A stretch of DNA of 64,000 bases from Areca catechu (taxonomy: Eukaryota > Streptophyta > Magnoliopsida > Arecales > Arecaceae): the NCBI GenBank assembly GCA_021397845.1, contig CM038043.1:30813501-30877500 (forward strand), given 5' to 3'. Shown here in pieces: positions 10,929-22,406 of this stretch. A model generated the notes under the pieces. The model saw only the letters and a program-made list of their open reading frames with translations, did no database searches and was not told the origin of the DNA. A program made the translations under genes and the position numbers. How positions within the stretch are numbered: position 1 is the stretch's first letter; every line of letters begins with the position of its first letter.

Positions 10929-11640
10929 CCGTTAACGCTGAATTCCTGCGGACCGGACGGAGTGGCTGGATTGCTGGTTCGGCTTCCGGAGTTCCTGCAA
11001 AATAAACTCCCTGACTGGATTTTTTTCAATGGGGAACATTCCGATGCCTAAGTCAGTATTGATCCAGGCTACAGAATGGAGAGCTCAAAGAGAAAGGTGG
11101 AATAAAAGGAGTGAGAGCTTGAATGGCATTGTGAGAGCTAGCTGCGGACTGGCTCTGACTTGTCTAGGATCGCTCAGAATTGCTTACCTCAGAAGTCCCC
11201 TTTTACCAATATTTATAGATGAGGTTGTAACTGAAAGTAGTTAAGCCTTCAGGAGTTCTGTTAGGGAAGTTGGTTAATCCAACTTCCTTATAATCGAATG
11301 GGGTCGCTGTCGGAGGTTGGCTACCTGATTTTATTAAAGCAGGAGCTACTCATCACGTGGTTGGTTAGGACAACCAAATCAATTATTGATGGCTCTAGGC
11401 CAAAGAAAAACCATTAACTTACTTCAAGACCATCCTTTTCGGAATGGGCCAAAGTGAGGTTGGTCATTTGCTTCAGACCCATCCTCTTGAAGTAGCTGAA
11501 GATGTATTAGCCATTTGCTTCGGACCAGTCCTTTTCGGAGTAGGCTGAAGACGTATTAACCATTTGCTTCGGATCAGTCCTCTTCGGAGTAGACTGAAGA
11601 CTGATCCTGCGCTGTGCGATATTGATGGTTATACAGTAGT
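10929..11640 (-). repeat. Probable minus-strand LTR (ends approximate)
   Basis: The block is richer in GC than its neighbours. A minus-strand TATA (TCTATAAATA) lies near 11212-11221, with a short downstream transcribed part and an upstream part containing tandem subrepeats, which is the layout of an LTR promoter. I see no PBS, PPT or TSD, so it may be a solo LTR or a fragment and the ends are uncertain. Confidence 0.4.
11465..11608 (+). repeat. Three 47-49-bp tandem subrepeats
   Basis: Units starting CATTTGCTTC at 11465, 11512 and 11561 share a CTTTTCGGAGTAGGCTGAAG core; a more diverged unit precedes them at about 11415. They sit upstream (on the minus strand) of the TATA box of the probable LTR, where LTR enhancers often occur as repeats. 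Confidence 0.75.
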
Positions 11641-12402
11641 GTCGAATCATAGCTTTATCAGATTTCGAAATCATCTTCAGGTTCACTGGCTAAATCGACC
11701 GGTTCAAATAGAATCAATCAAATCTCTAAACCAGTAATTATCTTTTATTGAACCAGTTTATCATAACATGCGCAAAGCTAATTTTAAATGATGACTAATT
11801 ATTAGTCATGATCTTAATAAAGTGATTGGGGCCATTATTGTTGGTGCATAAGCACAGGGGCCAGCTACTTTATGGGAAAAAAAAAAAAAAAAAAACTTAA
11901 TCATAATTTTTTTTCAATTTTTATATATTTTTATCATCTTGAAAATTCAATTCTTTAAAATCAAATAGTTTTATTGTTTTGCGGTTATTATTCGTTACTT
12001 TCCATGATAATGACTCATAACAACCATCGCATTCATTCCATCCGTAAGACATCAATTTAGAAATTGGATTGGACAAACAACAGTAATATTCTTTCTTATG
12101 AAAAATAAAACTAATTAATATTACTATTAAAAAAATGCTAAACTAATATCAGTGCAAAAAAAAAAAGAAAATCCAATAAGAGGTAATTTAGGAGGTGATG
12201 ATTAGATGGCTAGCCTAACTATATAAAATAAATGAGTGCTGACAAGGATTTCCACGATCATTCACCTTCTTTCCTCGATTAGCAATTTAGCATTGCTCAG
12301 TATCATCATCATGCTATTTGATGATCGTGAAAGAGACCCTTTCCACCATGGAAACTTCTTTCAACAAACATGTCCACCCTAAATAATGGAAGCGACCCGA
12401 GC
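11641..12402. other. AT-rich DNA without recognisable gene
   Basis: No coding sequence seen. A run of A residues lies at about 11878-11895. No LTR or protein motif was recognised. Confidence 0.6.
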
Positions 12403-12460
12403 TGAGTGGTTAAAGACTCGAGTTCAACACGATTCAAGATACACGGACATGGAATTCCAA
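12403..12460 (+). other. Weak tRNA-like sequence (possible SINE head)
   Basis: GAGCTGAGTGGTT resembles a pol III A box and GATTCAAGAT, 30 bases on, resembles a degraded B box; a (CAA)n(TAA)n simple repeat follows at about 12507-12540. Acceptor and anticodon stems do not form convincingly. A tRNA-derived SINE remnant is possible, but a chance match cannot be excluded. Confidence 0.25.
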
Positions 12461-12506
12461 ATCATTCAAGCTTTAATATTTAAATATTAATTTATCTCAA
12501 TTAAAC

Positions 12507-12542
12507 AACAACAACAACAACAATAATAATAATTATTATTAT
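12507..12542. repeat. (CAA)n/(TAA)n microsatellite
   Basis: About five CAA units pass into TAA/ATT units with a short palindromic middle. It is simple sequence. Confidence 0.85.
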
Positions 12543-12829
12543 TCAAAAATATCTTGATTTGATTCGAATACTATCCGAACTATGCTCGAGTTCGAATTCA
12601 AATTCTAATTTAAAAGTTGATTATAATTAATATATATAATAAAATATATTATATTATGATGAGGGGCGAGATATTCTGCTCTCCGTGTTCCAAAGGTATG
12701 CTAGCCAAACTTTAAAAAACCGATCTGATCCCAACAATTCTCTCTCATAAAAGATTGTAGTACTGTCTGAGACCCAGTTGTTGGTCTTGAACGGAGGAGA
12801 ATATTATTATCAAGTTCCACAAGCAAAGA

Positions 12830-13620
12830 TGTGTACTAAAGATTAAAGGGTTTATTAAGATGTTCCTCTGGATAATAGACGGAATAACACCAATTACATG
12901 AACTTCGAGAAAATGTCATCCGACCTCCACGAGCAAACATGCACCTACAGCTATCTAAATAATTGTGATTTAGACCTCTACCCTTGGCTCCAGTATGAAG
13001 GTCGGGTTTAAGCCCCATCTTACCATCTGAAGGGAGAAGTGAACGGCCCTTCCCATGCTGAATGAGGCAACCCCGCCAAGAACTATTTTACACCAATCCT
13101 GACACACTTAGGGATGAAACCAAGCAGCCATAATTTATAATCCTTGATGGATTCCCTCCATAAAGAAGGATGTAACATGTTCCAAGCAACTATCCAAATT
13201 CTCACTAATAAGAAGCAGCTAGCTATATAGATAAGACAATCCCATTATTAAGGAAACAAGTAAGTATCATGACTTTCCACCCAGCCTTCTGATAAGGATT
13301 GACAGTCGATCAGATTCCACTAACCTATCAAAAATTACGATATGCCCAAAATACCTTGACTATATTGTCTATAAAAGGGAGCTCTTTAAGAGCTCCCATA
13401 GTATGTTCTTTCTTGATATCTCTTCTACCACTCTATTTTTCTTCTTCCATTATTATCTGATACTAACTGAGCATCGGAGTGCCTTCACCGAAAAAATTTC
13501 TAGTAGAATTTTTTTTCAATTATAGCTCATGAGCACCACCTCCTCCAACAAACCCGGACAGCGAGCTAGATTTCAATGTCAACAGATAGAGGAAGGGCCT
13601 GATCTAAAGGTTTATATTTA
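12830..13620 (+). repeat. Putative 5' LTR and leader of Tat2 (ends approximate)
   Basis: The block precedes the Tat2 gag remnant and has a strong TATA box (TCTATAAAAGGG at 13369-13379), then a pyrimidine-rich stretch and a GAGCATCGGAGTGCC motif as in the R/U5 part of many Tat LTRs. No clear TG start, CA end or PBS was identified. Short frames inside are not genes. Confidence 0.45.
13377..13397 (+). promoter_or_regulatory. Perfect 10-bp inverted repeat just after the Tat2 TATA box
   Basis: GGGAGCTCTT and AAGAGCTCCC are separated by one T. The palindrome starts about 6 bases after the TATA core, so it lies between TATA and the expected transcription start or forms the very 5' end of the RNA. 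Confidence 0.7.
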
Positions 13621-13718
13621 CCTTTGTATCACATGCTTTTGCAAGAGAAATATTGAGCAGTGCTACTATGCTGCTTAAAGGCATGTCAACCCAGTGTTGC
13701 GGTGCCGCTTCCTCCCAA

Positions 13719-15327
13719 CATGCCGATCGACTTACCTGGAAGTGTTGCTTTGGAGCCTTCAGTCAATGCCTTTCAATAAGGAAACCAACTTGACTGCCTC
13801 AAGTAGTTATCGCAGCAAGTGCAAGCATTGGTAACCATTGTCCATGCTATTAAACAATTGGCCGTATTAGCAACGTTGTCTGTGATCTCACCACCAGAGG
13901 CGGATCACCCAGTCCCCCCCTCATACCCCAGCAGCACTAGGGGCAGGATGGAGAGAGTGGAGGTGACTTACTCCTCATGGGTCCTTGAGCATGGCAAACC
14001 GGCATCTCCTGGTGTAACATGGAGTCCTAGGCATGAAAGGTGATATTCCCCCTTGTCTTGGTCAAACAAAGGGTCCACTCCAACCTAGTCACCTCCTCGA
14101 CCATCTGATGTGCAAACGGCCTAAGAGATCGAGTTGATCGCAAGCTTAGAAAGTTAGATCGATGCATTGAGACACTACGAGACCTAGCTTCTAGGAGAGA
14201 TGAAAGCCTTAGCCTCGTCACCAAGCAAGCATTCACAACACGCATCATGATGGAATTGTTGATGTGGTACTTTAAATTGTCATAATTGGAGATCTACGAT
14301 GGATCCATCAATCCGATAGACCAACTGGAAAGCTTTAAGGCATTGATGCTTCTACATGGGGGCACTAAAGGGATTCTATGCCGAGCTTTCACGTCAACCC
14401 TCAAAAGGTTCGCCTGGTATGGGTATTCCACTTAAAACTAGGTTATATCTACTCTTTTGATCAGTTGAGTCGATTCTTTATTTTTCATTTTGTAAGTAGT
14501 AGAAAACTATATGGAGCTCTGATTCTTTGATCCACATAAAGTAAGAGGGGGAGCCCCTTTGATCCTATATGTGCCAATTCAATGAAACAGCTCTTGAGGT
14601 GCATAACCTGGATCATTCTGTCACTATGACGGCTATAAAGAATAGGCCCCAACAATGTCCTTTTATCCTTTCCTTAGAAAATAGACCACTAATAGATTTT
14701 TCTAAATTGCTGGTGAGGGCAGAAAATATGCATGTGTCAAAGATGAGTACAATGCTCATGTTTTCCTAACCATTCCACTGATTCAAGCAACACCAGGCAC
14801 CTACATCCCATCAGCCACTCCGTTTGCCTCGATACCAACCTCATTATTTGCCTTAACATTTGTACTGGCCCCTAGAGAGCAGGCCTTGGTGCAAGGGCCT
14901 CCATCGAAGAAGGGGGATCAGGGGAAAAAAATATAGGAGTTGGTCCCCGCATCACCGAAGGTCGCCCCCTTGAGTCAATACTATCAGAGGCCTCGAGAAC
15001 AACTAGACCCCCCACTATCCAAAAGGTTTGATGGTTACACTCCTTTAAATGCTCCCCAGTCTCACATTCTGATGTAGGTCGGAGGACTACCCATGGTGAG
15101 AAAGATACGAACAACTCCAGAGCAGTGCAATCCCTATAAGTACTACTTTTATGATCATGACCATGGCCATAATACTAAAGAATGTGCACAGCTTCGAGAC
15201 AAGATCGAGGAGCTTATTCGGCATAGTCATTTGGAGAAGTTCCTTCAGAGAAGCCAAGGGAGGCAGCAAGTCGAGGGAGTCCCACCGCATCTACTGAACC
15301 CACCTCCAAGACCAAATGAACATGCCT
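13719..15327 (+). pseudogene. gag: Tat2 gag (broken)
   Basis: Gag forms the particle and binds element RNA. The region can be followed through several frames: a DGSINPIDQLESFKALM block near 14300-14350 and a LKRFAWYGYST block near 14405, both characteristic of Tat Gag, an open piece at 14569-14769 (FNETALEVHNLDHSV to LLVRAENM) and the Cys/His patch FYDHDHGHNTKECAQLRDKIEELI at 15093-15329. The start is a guess at the ATG of MPIDLPGS (13719). Many stops and frameshifts show an old copy. It continues into the protease at about 15340. Confidence 0.7.
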
Positions 15328-15339
15328 AACATCTTGCTT

Positions 15340-15900
15340 TAAGCAACATTGGCACCATTGTCGACGGGACAACTAGGGGCAGCTCCAGTAAGTGAAGGAC
15401 CAAAGAGATGGGCGAAATCATCACTTTCACATAGGCTGACGCAGAAAGAGTGCAATATCCGCATGACAACCCTATGGTGATATCTTTGAATATAGCAAAC
15501 TATGTATAAATCATGTGCTTATTGATAATTAAAATTTAGTTGATTGCTTGCTTTATGATGCATTTCTAAAAATGGGCATCTCCCCTGCATTATTGAAAGA
15601 AGCACATGGACTATTATCAAGATTTTCTGGAGACCCAATACCAGTCAAAGGGTCCATTATGTTGCTTGTCATAGCAGGGCAAGCCCCTCGACGGTCCTTG
15701 GTATGTCTGACCTTCATAGTCATGAAAGCCATGTCAGTGTAAAACACAATACTTGGTCGACCTAGTTAGAATGCTTTTCGTGCAATTATTTTGACTTACT
15801 ATTTGCTTATGAGGTTCCTGATGATGTGAGGAATTGAGAAAGTTAGAGGAAACCAGATTTTGGTGAAGCATTGTTATACGATATCCCTTTAAACTCGAAC
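15340..15900 (+). pseudogene. pol: Tat2 protease (broken)
   Basis: The frame at 15548-15742 (LLYDAFLKMGISPALLKEA, then FSGDPIPVKGSI) corresponds to the region after the Tat protease active site. The active-site triplet itself, just upstream at about 15525, reads Asp-Asn-stop, so the catalytic Asp is present but the Gly is a stop codon. An NTILGRPS-like block follows near 15745. The product cannot be made. Confidence 0.65.
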
Positions 15901-16039
15901 ACATGGTGCCATTCCTGTTGAGGCCTAGACACTTGCGACAAGTTCACTAAAGAATGAGGTGAATCCATTGAGGATTTGTTAACCATCCCTCTGCATGATG
16001 GCAATTCACAACATGCAATCTGCTTTGGTTTTAGATTGG

Positions 16040-16406
16040 AGGAACCTTTAACGCAACAACTTATAAACTTTTTGCAAAAGAATGCGACATCTTTGCTTGG
16101 TCCCCTGCTGACATGCCGAGTATCAATCCTAAACTAATAGTCCATCGGTTAGAGGTGGACCCTCTCCATTGGCTGGTGAGGTAGAGGAAAAGAAACTTTG
16201 CACCCAAATGGCAAAAGGCCATTGTTAAAGAGGTAGACAAACTCACTAATGCTGGATTTATCAAGAAAGTCAATTATCCTAAATGGCTAGCCAATGTGGT
16301 ACTAGTTAAGAAATCGAATGGGAAGTGATAAATGTGTATTGACTTCATGGACATTAATAAAGCCTATCCAAAGGATAGCTACTTACAATCTTGAATTGAT
16401 CAACTT
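16040..16406 (+). pseudogene. pol: Tat2 reverse transcriptase, first part
   Basis: The frame encodes CDIFAWSPADMPSINP, then LTNAGFIKKVNYPKWLANVVLVKKSNGK and MCIDFMDINKAYPKDSY, the N-terminal RT blocks. It stops abruptly at IDQL, where the 5.4 kb element at 16407-21802 is inserted; the same domain resumes at 21808. Bases 16402-16406 (AACTT) are one copy of the TSD. Confidence 0.8.
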
Positions 16407-19181
16407 TGTAGGGATTTGCGTGGTGCTCCCAAGCTTTGGAGAGACTTGGAAGGCCATGGCAGGGATGCTGGAGGTGATCCCTGAGGCTTGGGGGCATGTC
16501 CCAAGTGATTCCTGGAGGTATTCCAGGAGATTTCTGGGATTTTTCTCAGGATCCTGAGAGTCATGTTGGGTCAGGAGGGCTTAACCTAGGGTTGAGGGTT
16601 TTCTCACATTGACTTGTTGGAGAGAATTTTTTTGAGAGATTGTAACATAACCCAATTGGGTTATAGGGTTGGATCTAGGTTTGTTAGTTGGGTCGGAGGT
16701 TAGCCAGTTGGTTGGTTGTAACCAATTAAGAAACCCAACCATTTGAGGTGTTCTAACCAAGTTTGTTATTTGCCCAAGATAAGTCCTAACCACCCATGTA
16801 ATTGTAACCACCAAGAAGTTATGAGCCCATGTAATTATGTTGACTCTGATCTTGATTTTGATGATTGACAAAATATTTAAGTATATATGAGTACTAATTG
16901 TATTTTAAGTGTATTTATTAGATCTTAGTATTCATCCATGTTCAATGAAGAAAAACATGTTTTCAGTTGAAGAAGTCATGAATTTCAAGTTATGGATCTT
17001 GGAACATATATTGAAGACCTTGAAGGACTCAAATATTAAATTTGGATAAATTTCAGTACTAGTGCAGCCAAGTGTCGACTCAAAGTTATGTCGACTTAAA
17101 GTGTCGACTCAAAGTTGTGTCAACTCAAACTGACTCAAAGTTGTGTCGACTCAAACTGTCAACTCAAAGTTGTGTCGACTCAAAGTGTCGACTCAAGGCC
17201 TGAGACCAAACAGAAGACAGAACAAGATAATTTCAGGATTTGGACAAGTGTCGACTCACAGACTCAAAGTGTCGACTCACCAGATGAAGTGTCGACTCAC
17301 CAATGCAGAGTAGAAGACTTCAGAAGATATTTTTGGTCAAGTGTCGACTCATTGATTCCAAGTATCGATCCTAAGTGTCGACTCATGACTTGAAGTGTCA
17401 ACACTTGAACGGATGACAGCTCTGCAATGGCTAGTTTTCTGAAGAACAGAACTTCTTCAAACTGTTTGTAACGGCTAGTTTCTCCTCTCCAATGGTCTCT
17501 AACGGTCATTTAAGGTTTGGAGAGCTATATAATCAATACAAATCAAATGGGAAGGTAATCCTTTGGGAGAAAAGTTCCATACACTTTAAGGATTCATATT
17601 TTTGAGAGAGTTGAGCCTTCAAGCATCCAGTTTCAAAGAGCGCTTCCAAGTCCACAACATCAAGCTTCATTCAAAGGCTTTAACAAATTGAAGACAAGCT
17701 TCTTCAATATCATCTAAGAGCTTCAAAGAGATATTTTCTTTATTTTAGAAAGCTTTCATTATTTCTTTACTTCAAACTTATTATTGTTGTAAAGGTTATT
17801 GGTTAGCCTATTAAAAACCAAGGAGGTTATTGGTGAGCTTTGAAATCCAATTAGATTCTTGGTTAGCCCGCAAAATCAAGGAAGGTTGTTGGTTAGCCTT
17901 AAAATCAATTAGGTTTTTGGTTAGCCCACAAAACCAAAGAAGGTTGTTGGTGAGCCTTAAAACCAATTAGATTCTTGGTTAGCCTATAAAACCAAGTGAG
18001 GTTTTGACTTGTGAGCCTTGTGAAAACAAGTTGAGTTTGATTAGTGAGCCCAAAAAACTAATCGGCTGTAATCGATTAAGATTATAGTGAATTCCCAAGG
18101 GGATCTTGGAAATGGATATAGGTGTATTGGATAGCACCGAACCACTATACTTCTTTGTCTTTGTGGTTGCTTATCTCCTTTTATTGCTCTTACATTTATT
18201 ACTCTTTATTTTCGCTGCACATTTACTTAAAAGCATTACATTTGAATTCAGAGTACCTTGATTAATTGTTGGATTGGATTACAAACTATTGTATTGCATC
18301 AAATAATTATTTTTTAGAGACCCAATTCACCCCCCTCTTGGGTTTCATCATCACTAGGAAACAAATTGTAGTCCAATAAGATCAAGAAGTCCAAGAAGTG
18401 GTTGCTTCCAACTAATCAAGAGACCACCCCATGTGCTATATTAAGAAGTGGGGCGTGCGGTGATAAGGGGCGTGAAGACTTGGAACCAAATGGCTTGGAT
18501 CACGGTCCAAGAGGAGGTCACAAGGACTCCTCACGGTCTTGAGAAGACCATGAGGGCTGAGATCTTGGATGCCTCTTTGGGGTGTGGACCATGGGAGACC
18601 TCCTGGGTACAAGGAGGCCATGGTGGAGGACTCCAGAGGTGGCTACATGGAGGGACTTTCCACGTTGGGACATGGCCATGAGAGATCCTGCATCATGGAG
18701 TCTACAGGTGGAGCTCTTTTCGGTGAGAGAAGGCATGGTTATGGGTTGGGCTTGCAGAGAGGCGCACGTGAGAAAGATATCATGTGGAGGGCTTGGTATC
18801 GTGGGGTGTTCCACGGGGCTTTGGAGAATGGACATTTGCATTGAGATATTGTCCGTAGGTGGGGGATGCACGTTGAGGTATTGTCCGTGAGGAGCCATAC
18901 GTGGGTTCTTAGGGCATGAGGCATGCAAGAGAGAAGATGTGCGGGATGGCGAGAAACTTCTGAGTTTTCAGAAGGGGTGCCGAGGTTATGTCTTGATTAT
19001 ATCAAGGGTTCTTCTCCAAAGAATTAATAAAGCAATCTCTCTTTTTCTCCTACATATTTTCTCTATAACTTCATTGTTGCATGATATTGAATCCAAAGAA
19101 CAGGTTGTTGGACTATTTTCTTCCAAATTGCTACCACTGCGTATCAGCGCTAGTCCGGAACAGTGCCTGAAATTTTTAACA
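16407..19181 (+). repeat. 5' LTR of the non-autonomous element (with nested solo LTR)
   Basis: Sequence outside 16838-18363 aligns with the 3' LTR at 20563-21802, for example the shared GTGGTGCTCCCAAGCTTTGG near the start and GGAACAGTGCCTG near the end. It includes a TGCTATATTAAGAAGTGGGG promoter-like block near 18434 and AATAAA near 19026. Reading frames between 18436 and 18930 are noise inside this LTR. Confidence 0.85.
16838..18363 (+). mobile_element. Solo Sirevirus-type LTR
   Basis: It starts TGTTGACTCTGATC, ends AGGAAACA, and is flanked by AATTA (16833-16837) and AATTG (18364-18368). The 3' LTR of the host element has the unoccupied site (CATGTAATTGTAGTCC, about 20996-21010), so the left flank carries one later mutation. 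No internal region is present. A dense array of GTCGACTC-type motifs lies at about 17070-17405, with a TATATAATC box near 17527 and the end block CCAATTCACCCCCCTCTTGGG typical of these LTRs at about 18322. Confidence 0.9.
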
Positions 19182-20562
19182 ATTAGTATTGAGCTTGGTT
19201 TGAGCCATTATTCGAGCAGAAGCAGAGCATTTTCAAAGCCACGAGTTTGAAGGTGGAAGAGGAGGATCAAGGAGTGCATCGAGGCAGGTGGAGTTGTATA
19301 TGGGTGTGGTATCCCACGTGGATGGAGAAGAGGTCTGACATTGACGTTAAGTTTGCACAGCTATCTAGGTACATTGTGAAAGCACAGGTTGGTGTTGCAG
19401 TCATAGGGATAGAGTAGAAAGATATCAGTTCCAGGTCAGGAGTGCGGTGTAGCATGAGTCTCAGGAGCTGTGGAGCATGGGTTGATGTTCTAGCTGGGGA
19501 GGCAAGGTGGCTTCGACGGGAAGATGTTAGCTCTGGAGACAGTAGGAAGGGTGCAGATGGTCATGTAGAGCTTGTCAGGGATGAAGAAAAGAAAAGCCTG
19601 GGTTTTCTCAGGTTCACCGGAGTATATCAATAGGAGACGATGCCAGAGGTAGCTTAGGAAGACAGGAGACAGTCTCAGGGAGCACCGAGGGTATCGGGTA
19701 GTCAAGAGTGTCCCGATATGGCGGTATTGGCCTAGGGATAGAGACTAGAGCTGATAGGGATGGCAGCTCAGGGAGACAGAGGATAGGTCTCAGGGAGTGC
19801 CAGGAACATCATGCAGCTAGGGAGACAGGCTGGGACATGATGCAGCAGCCAGGTGAAGATGGTTGCTGGGTTCAGTCACTGGGTTAGAAGAGTTGGGATG
19901 AGCTCTTGGTTTCGGAGGAGCCTGCGGGTATGCAATGTATCCGAAACGATCTCGGAGGGATCCACAATGAGCGGAGGGTCCGAGGAGGCAGTGAATGGGT
20001 ATGAGATTCAAGTGTAGGCTTAACAAGGCATCATTGAATTGCTAGCCTCGGGGTTTCTTTCTGTGGCATCTAGGGGACTTCAGTCTCAGGTGGAGCACCA
20101 GGAAGAGGTGGCTTCATGGGTGGAGTAGGACTCGACACAAGTTTAGAGCGGGAGGTGCAGGGAGGACCAGATCCTAGCCCGAGCGCCATGAGAGCACTTA
20201 GCCAGGTGGAGTAGAGTATGCAGAGATTGGCATGGCTTTAAGAAGACTGTGTCATGTAGAGCTCCAGTTACAGCGAGTGCCGGTTCAAGTTTGCTGGGTT
20301 CTCTCTTGGAAAGTCCAAGGAAAAATTTGATGCAACTGCCAAGCAAAAGCAAGGCTACAATCATGGTGCCAAGATACAAGGAAGGGTCTTCAGCTATGGA
20401 GGCGGTCATCCCAAAAGCCTCCAGGTGATATCAGCAACTGAAGAATGTTGGCAGAGGCAAGGATATCCATATAAGAGGCTATCAGGACATGCAGTTACAG
20501 CAAGGTTGTGCATGGAGGATATTGCTAGGTTTGCCAAAGCTTGGGAGCACCAAGGTGGAGAT
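19182..20562 (+). other. Internal region of the non-autonomous element
   Basis: It begins with ATTAGTATTGAGCTTGG, which looks like a mutated initiator-Met PBS, and ends with the purine tract AAGGTGGAGA at about 20552. Between them I see only short frames without retroviral motifs. The region is rich in G and poor in coding signals. It may retain packaging signals only. Confidence 0.6.
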
Positions 20563-21802
20563 TATAGGGATTTGCGTGTGGTGCTCCCAAGCTTTGGAAA
20601 GACTTGGGAGGCCATGGCAGGATGCTGGAGGCAATCCCTGGGGCTTAGGGGCGTGTCCCAAGCGGTTCCTAGAGGTATTCTAGAAGATTTCTGGGGTTTT
20701 CCCTAAGGCCTTGAGAGTCATGTTGGGTCAAGGGGGCTTGACCCAGAGTTGAGGATTTTCTCACATTGACTTGTTGGAGAGAGTTTTTTTGAGAGATTGT
20801 AACATAATCCAATTGGGTTATGGGGTTGGGTCCAGGTTTGTTAGTTGGTTAGGAGGTTAGCCAGTTGGTTGGTTAGTTGGTTGGTTGTAACCAATTGGAA
20901 ACCCAACCATGTGAGGTGTTCTAACCAAGTTTGTTATTAGCCTATGACAAGTCCTAACCGTCCATGTGATTGTAACCACCAAGAAGTTGTGAGCCCATGT
21001 AATTGTAGTCCAACAAGATCAAGAAGTCTAAGAAGTGGTTGCGTCCAACTAATCAAGAGACTGCCCCATGTGCTATATTAAGAAGTGGGGCATGCGGTGA
21101 TAAGGAGGCGTGAAGACTTGGAACCGTAAGTCTTGGCTCATGGTCCAAGAGGAGGCCACAAGGACTCCTCACGGTCATGAGAAGACCGTGAGGGCTGAGA
21201 TCTTGGATGCCCCTTTGGGGCGTGGATCGTGGGAGACCTCCTGGGTACAAGGAGGCCACGATGGAGGACTTCAAAGGAGGCCACGTGGAGACATGGCCAT
21301 AGGAGATCCTGCATGAGGGAGTTCACAGGTGGAGCATTTTCCGATGAGAGGAGGCACGGTCATGGCTTGGGCTTGCAGAGAGGTGCACATGAGGGAGATA
21401 TCACGTGGAGGGCTTGGTACCGTGGGGTGTTCTACAGGTCTCTAGAGAAGGGACATCTGTGTTGAGGTATTGTCCATAGGTGGGGCACACACATTAAGAT
21501 ATTGTTCATGTGGAGCCGTACGTGGGTTCTTGGGGCATAAGGCCTGCAAGAGAGAAGACATACAGGACGGCGAGAAGCTTCTGGGTTTTTAGAAGGGGTG
21601 CTGGGGTTATGTCTTGATTGTATTAAGGATTCTTTTCTAAAGGATTAATAAAGCAATCTCTCTTTTTCTCCTATATCTTTTCTCTATAACTTCATTGTTG
21701 CATGATATTGAATCCAAAGAACAGGTTATTGGACTGTTTTCTTCCAGATTGCTACCGCTGCGTATAGGCGTTGGTCTGGAACAGTGCCTGGAATTTTTAA
21801 CA
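20563..21802 (+). repeat. 3' LTR of the non-autonomous element
   Basis: 1240 bp; starts TATAGGG where the 5' LTR has TGTAGGG, ends AACA next to the AACTT TSD. It contains TGCTATATTA at 21071-21080 (TATA-like) and AATAAA at 21647-21652 (poly(A) signal). Frames at 21053-21465 are shadows. Confidence 0.85.
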
Positions 21803-21807
21803 AACTT

Positions 21808-22401
21808 GTGGATGCCACCGCTAGACATGAGCTCTTATCATTCATGGATGCCATCTCCAGATACAACCAAATCCATATGGCATAAGAGGATGAAGAGAAA
21901 ATAGCTTTTATTACTGACTGTGGTTTGTTTTGTTATAAGGTAATGCCTTTTGGCTTAAAGAATGTAGGTGCGACGTATCAGTGGTTGATGCGATGTATCA
22001 ATGGTTGATGAACAAGGTATTCAAAGAGCAAATGGGATGCAACATAGAGATCCATGTTAATGATATGCTTATTAAGAGCCATGCCTCGGGGAAACACATT
22101 AATGATCTTGAAGAAGCCTTCACCACCCTACAAAAATATCGAATGAAGCTAAATCTAACCAAGTATGCTTTTGGAATCACTTTGGACAAGTTCCTTAGAT
22201 TTATGGTGTCACACTAAGAGATAGAGGCAAATCCTAAAAGAATCCATACAATCAAACAAATAGGAGCACCAAAGTTGGTGAAGAAAGTACAAAGACTTAT
22301 CAGAAGAATGGTCATTCTTAACTATTTTTTTTCAAGATTAGCCGAACGATGCTTGCCTTTTTTTGAAATCTAAAGAAGCCAAAAGACTTTCAGTGGATTG
22401 A
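21808..22401 (+). pseudogene. pol: Tat2 reverse transcriptase, second part
   Basis: Coding resumes after the inserted element with VDATARHELLSFMDAISRYN, then MPFGLKNVGATYQ and the open piece 21981-22217. The catalytic YVDD block reads HVND here, so the active site is lost. A short duplication (ATGCGATGTATCAATGG, about 21988-22004) has been added near the MPFGLKN block. The frame reaches the RNase H border (AERCLPFFE) and is cut at about 22406 by the Sirevirus. Confidence 0.8.
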
Positions 22402-22406
22402 TGAGT

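Larger units (their letters stand above)
16407..21802 (+). mobile_element. Non-autonomous LTR retrotransposon inserted in Tat2 RT
   Basis: The element begins TGTAGGG and ends TTTTTAACA, and is flanked by AACTT at 16402-16406 and 21803-21807. Its two LTRs match each other (16407-19181, enlarged by a nested solo LTR, and 20563-21802, 1240 bp). The internal region is only about 1.4 kb and shows no gag or pol motif, so mobilisation in trans by another element must be assumed. It resembles the large-LTR, non-coding type of derivative. Its strand is set by PBS-like and PPT-like sequence next to the LTRs. Confidence 0.9.

Noticed and set aside
12403..12460. A functional tRNA gene
   Set aside because: Only weak A and B boxes; acceptor and anticodon stems do not form.
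18436..18930. Several overlapping frames of 60-136 codons
   Set aside because: They lie inside the 5' LTR of the non-autonomous element and recur as different broken frames in the 3' LTR.
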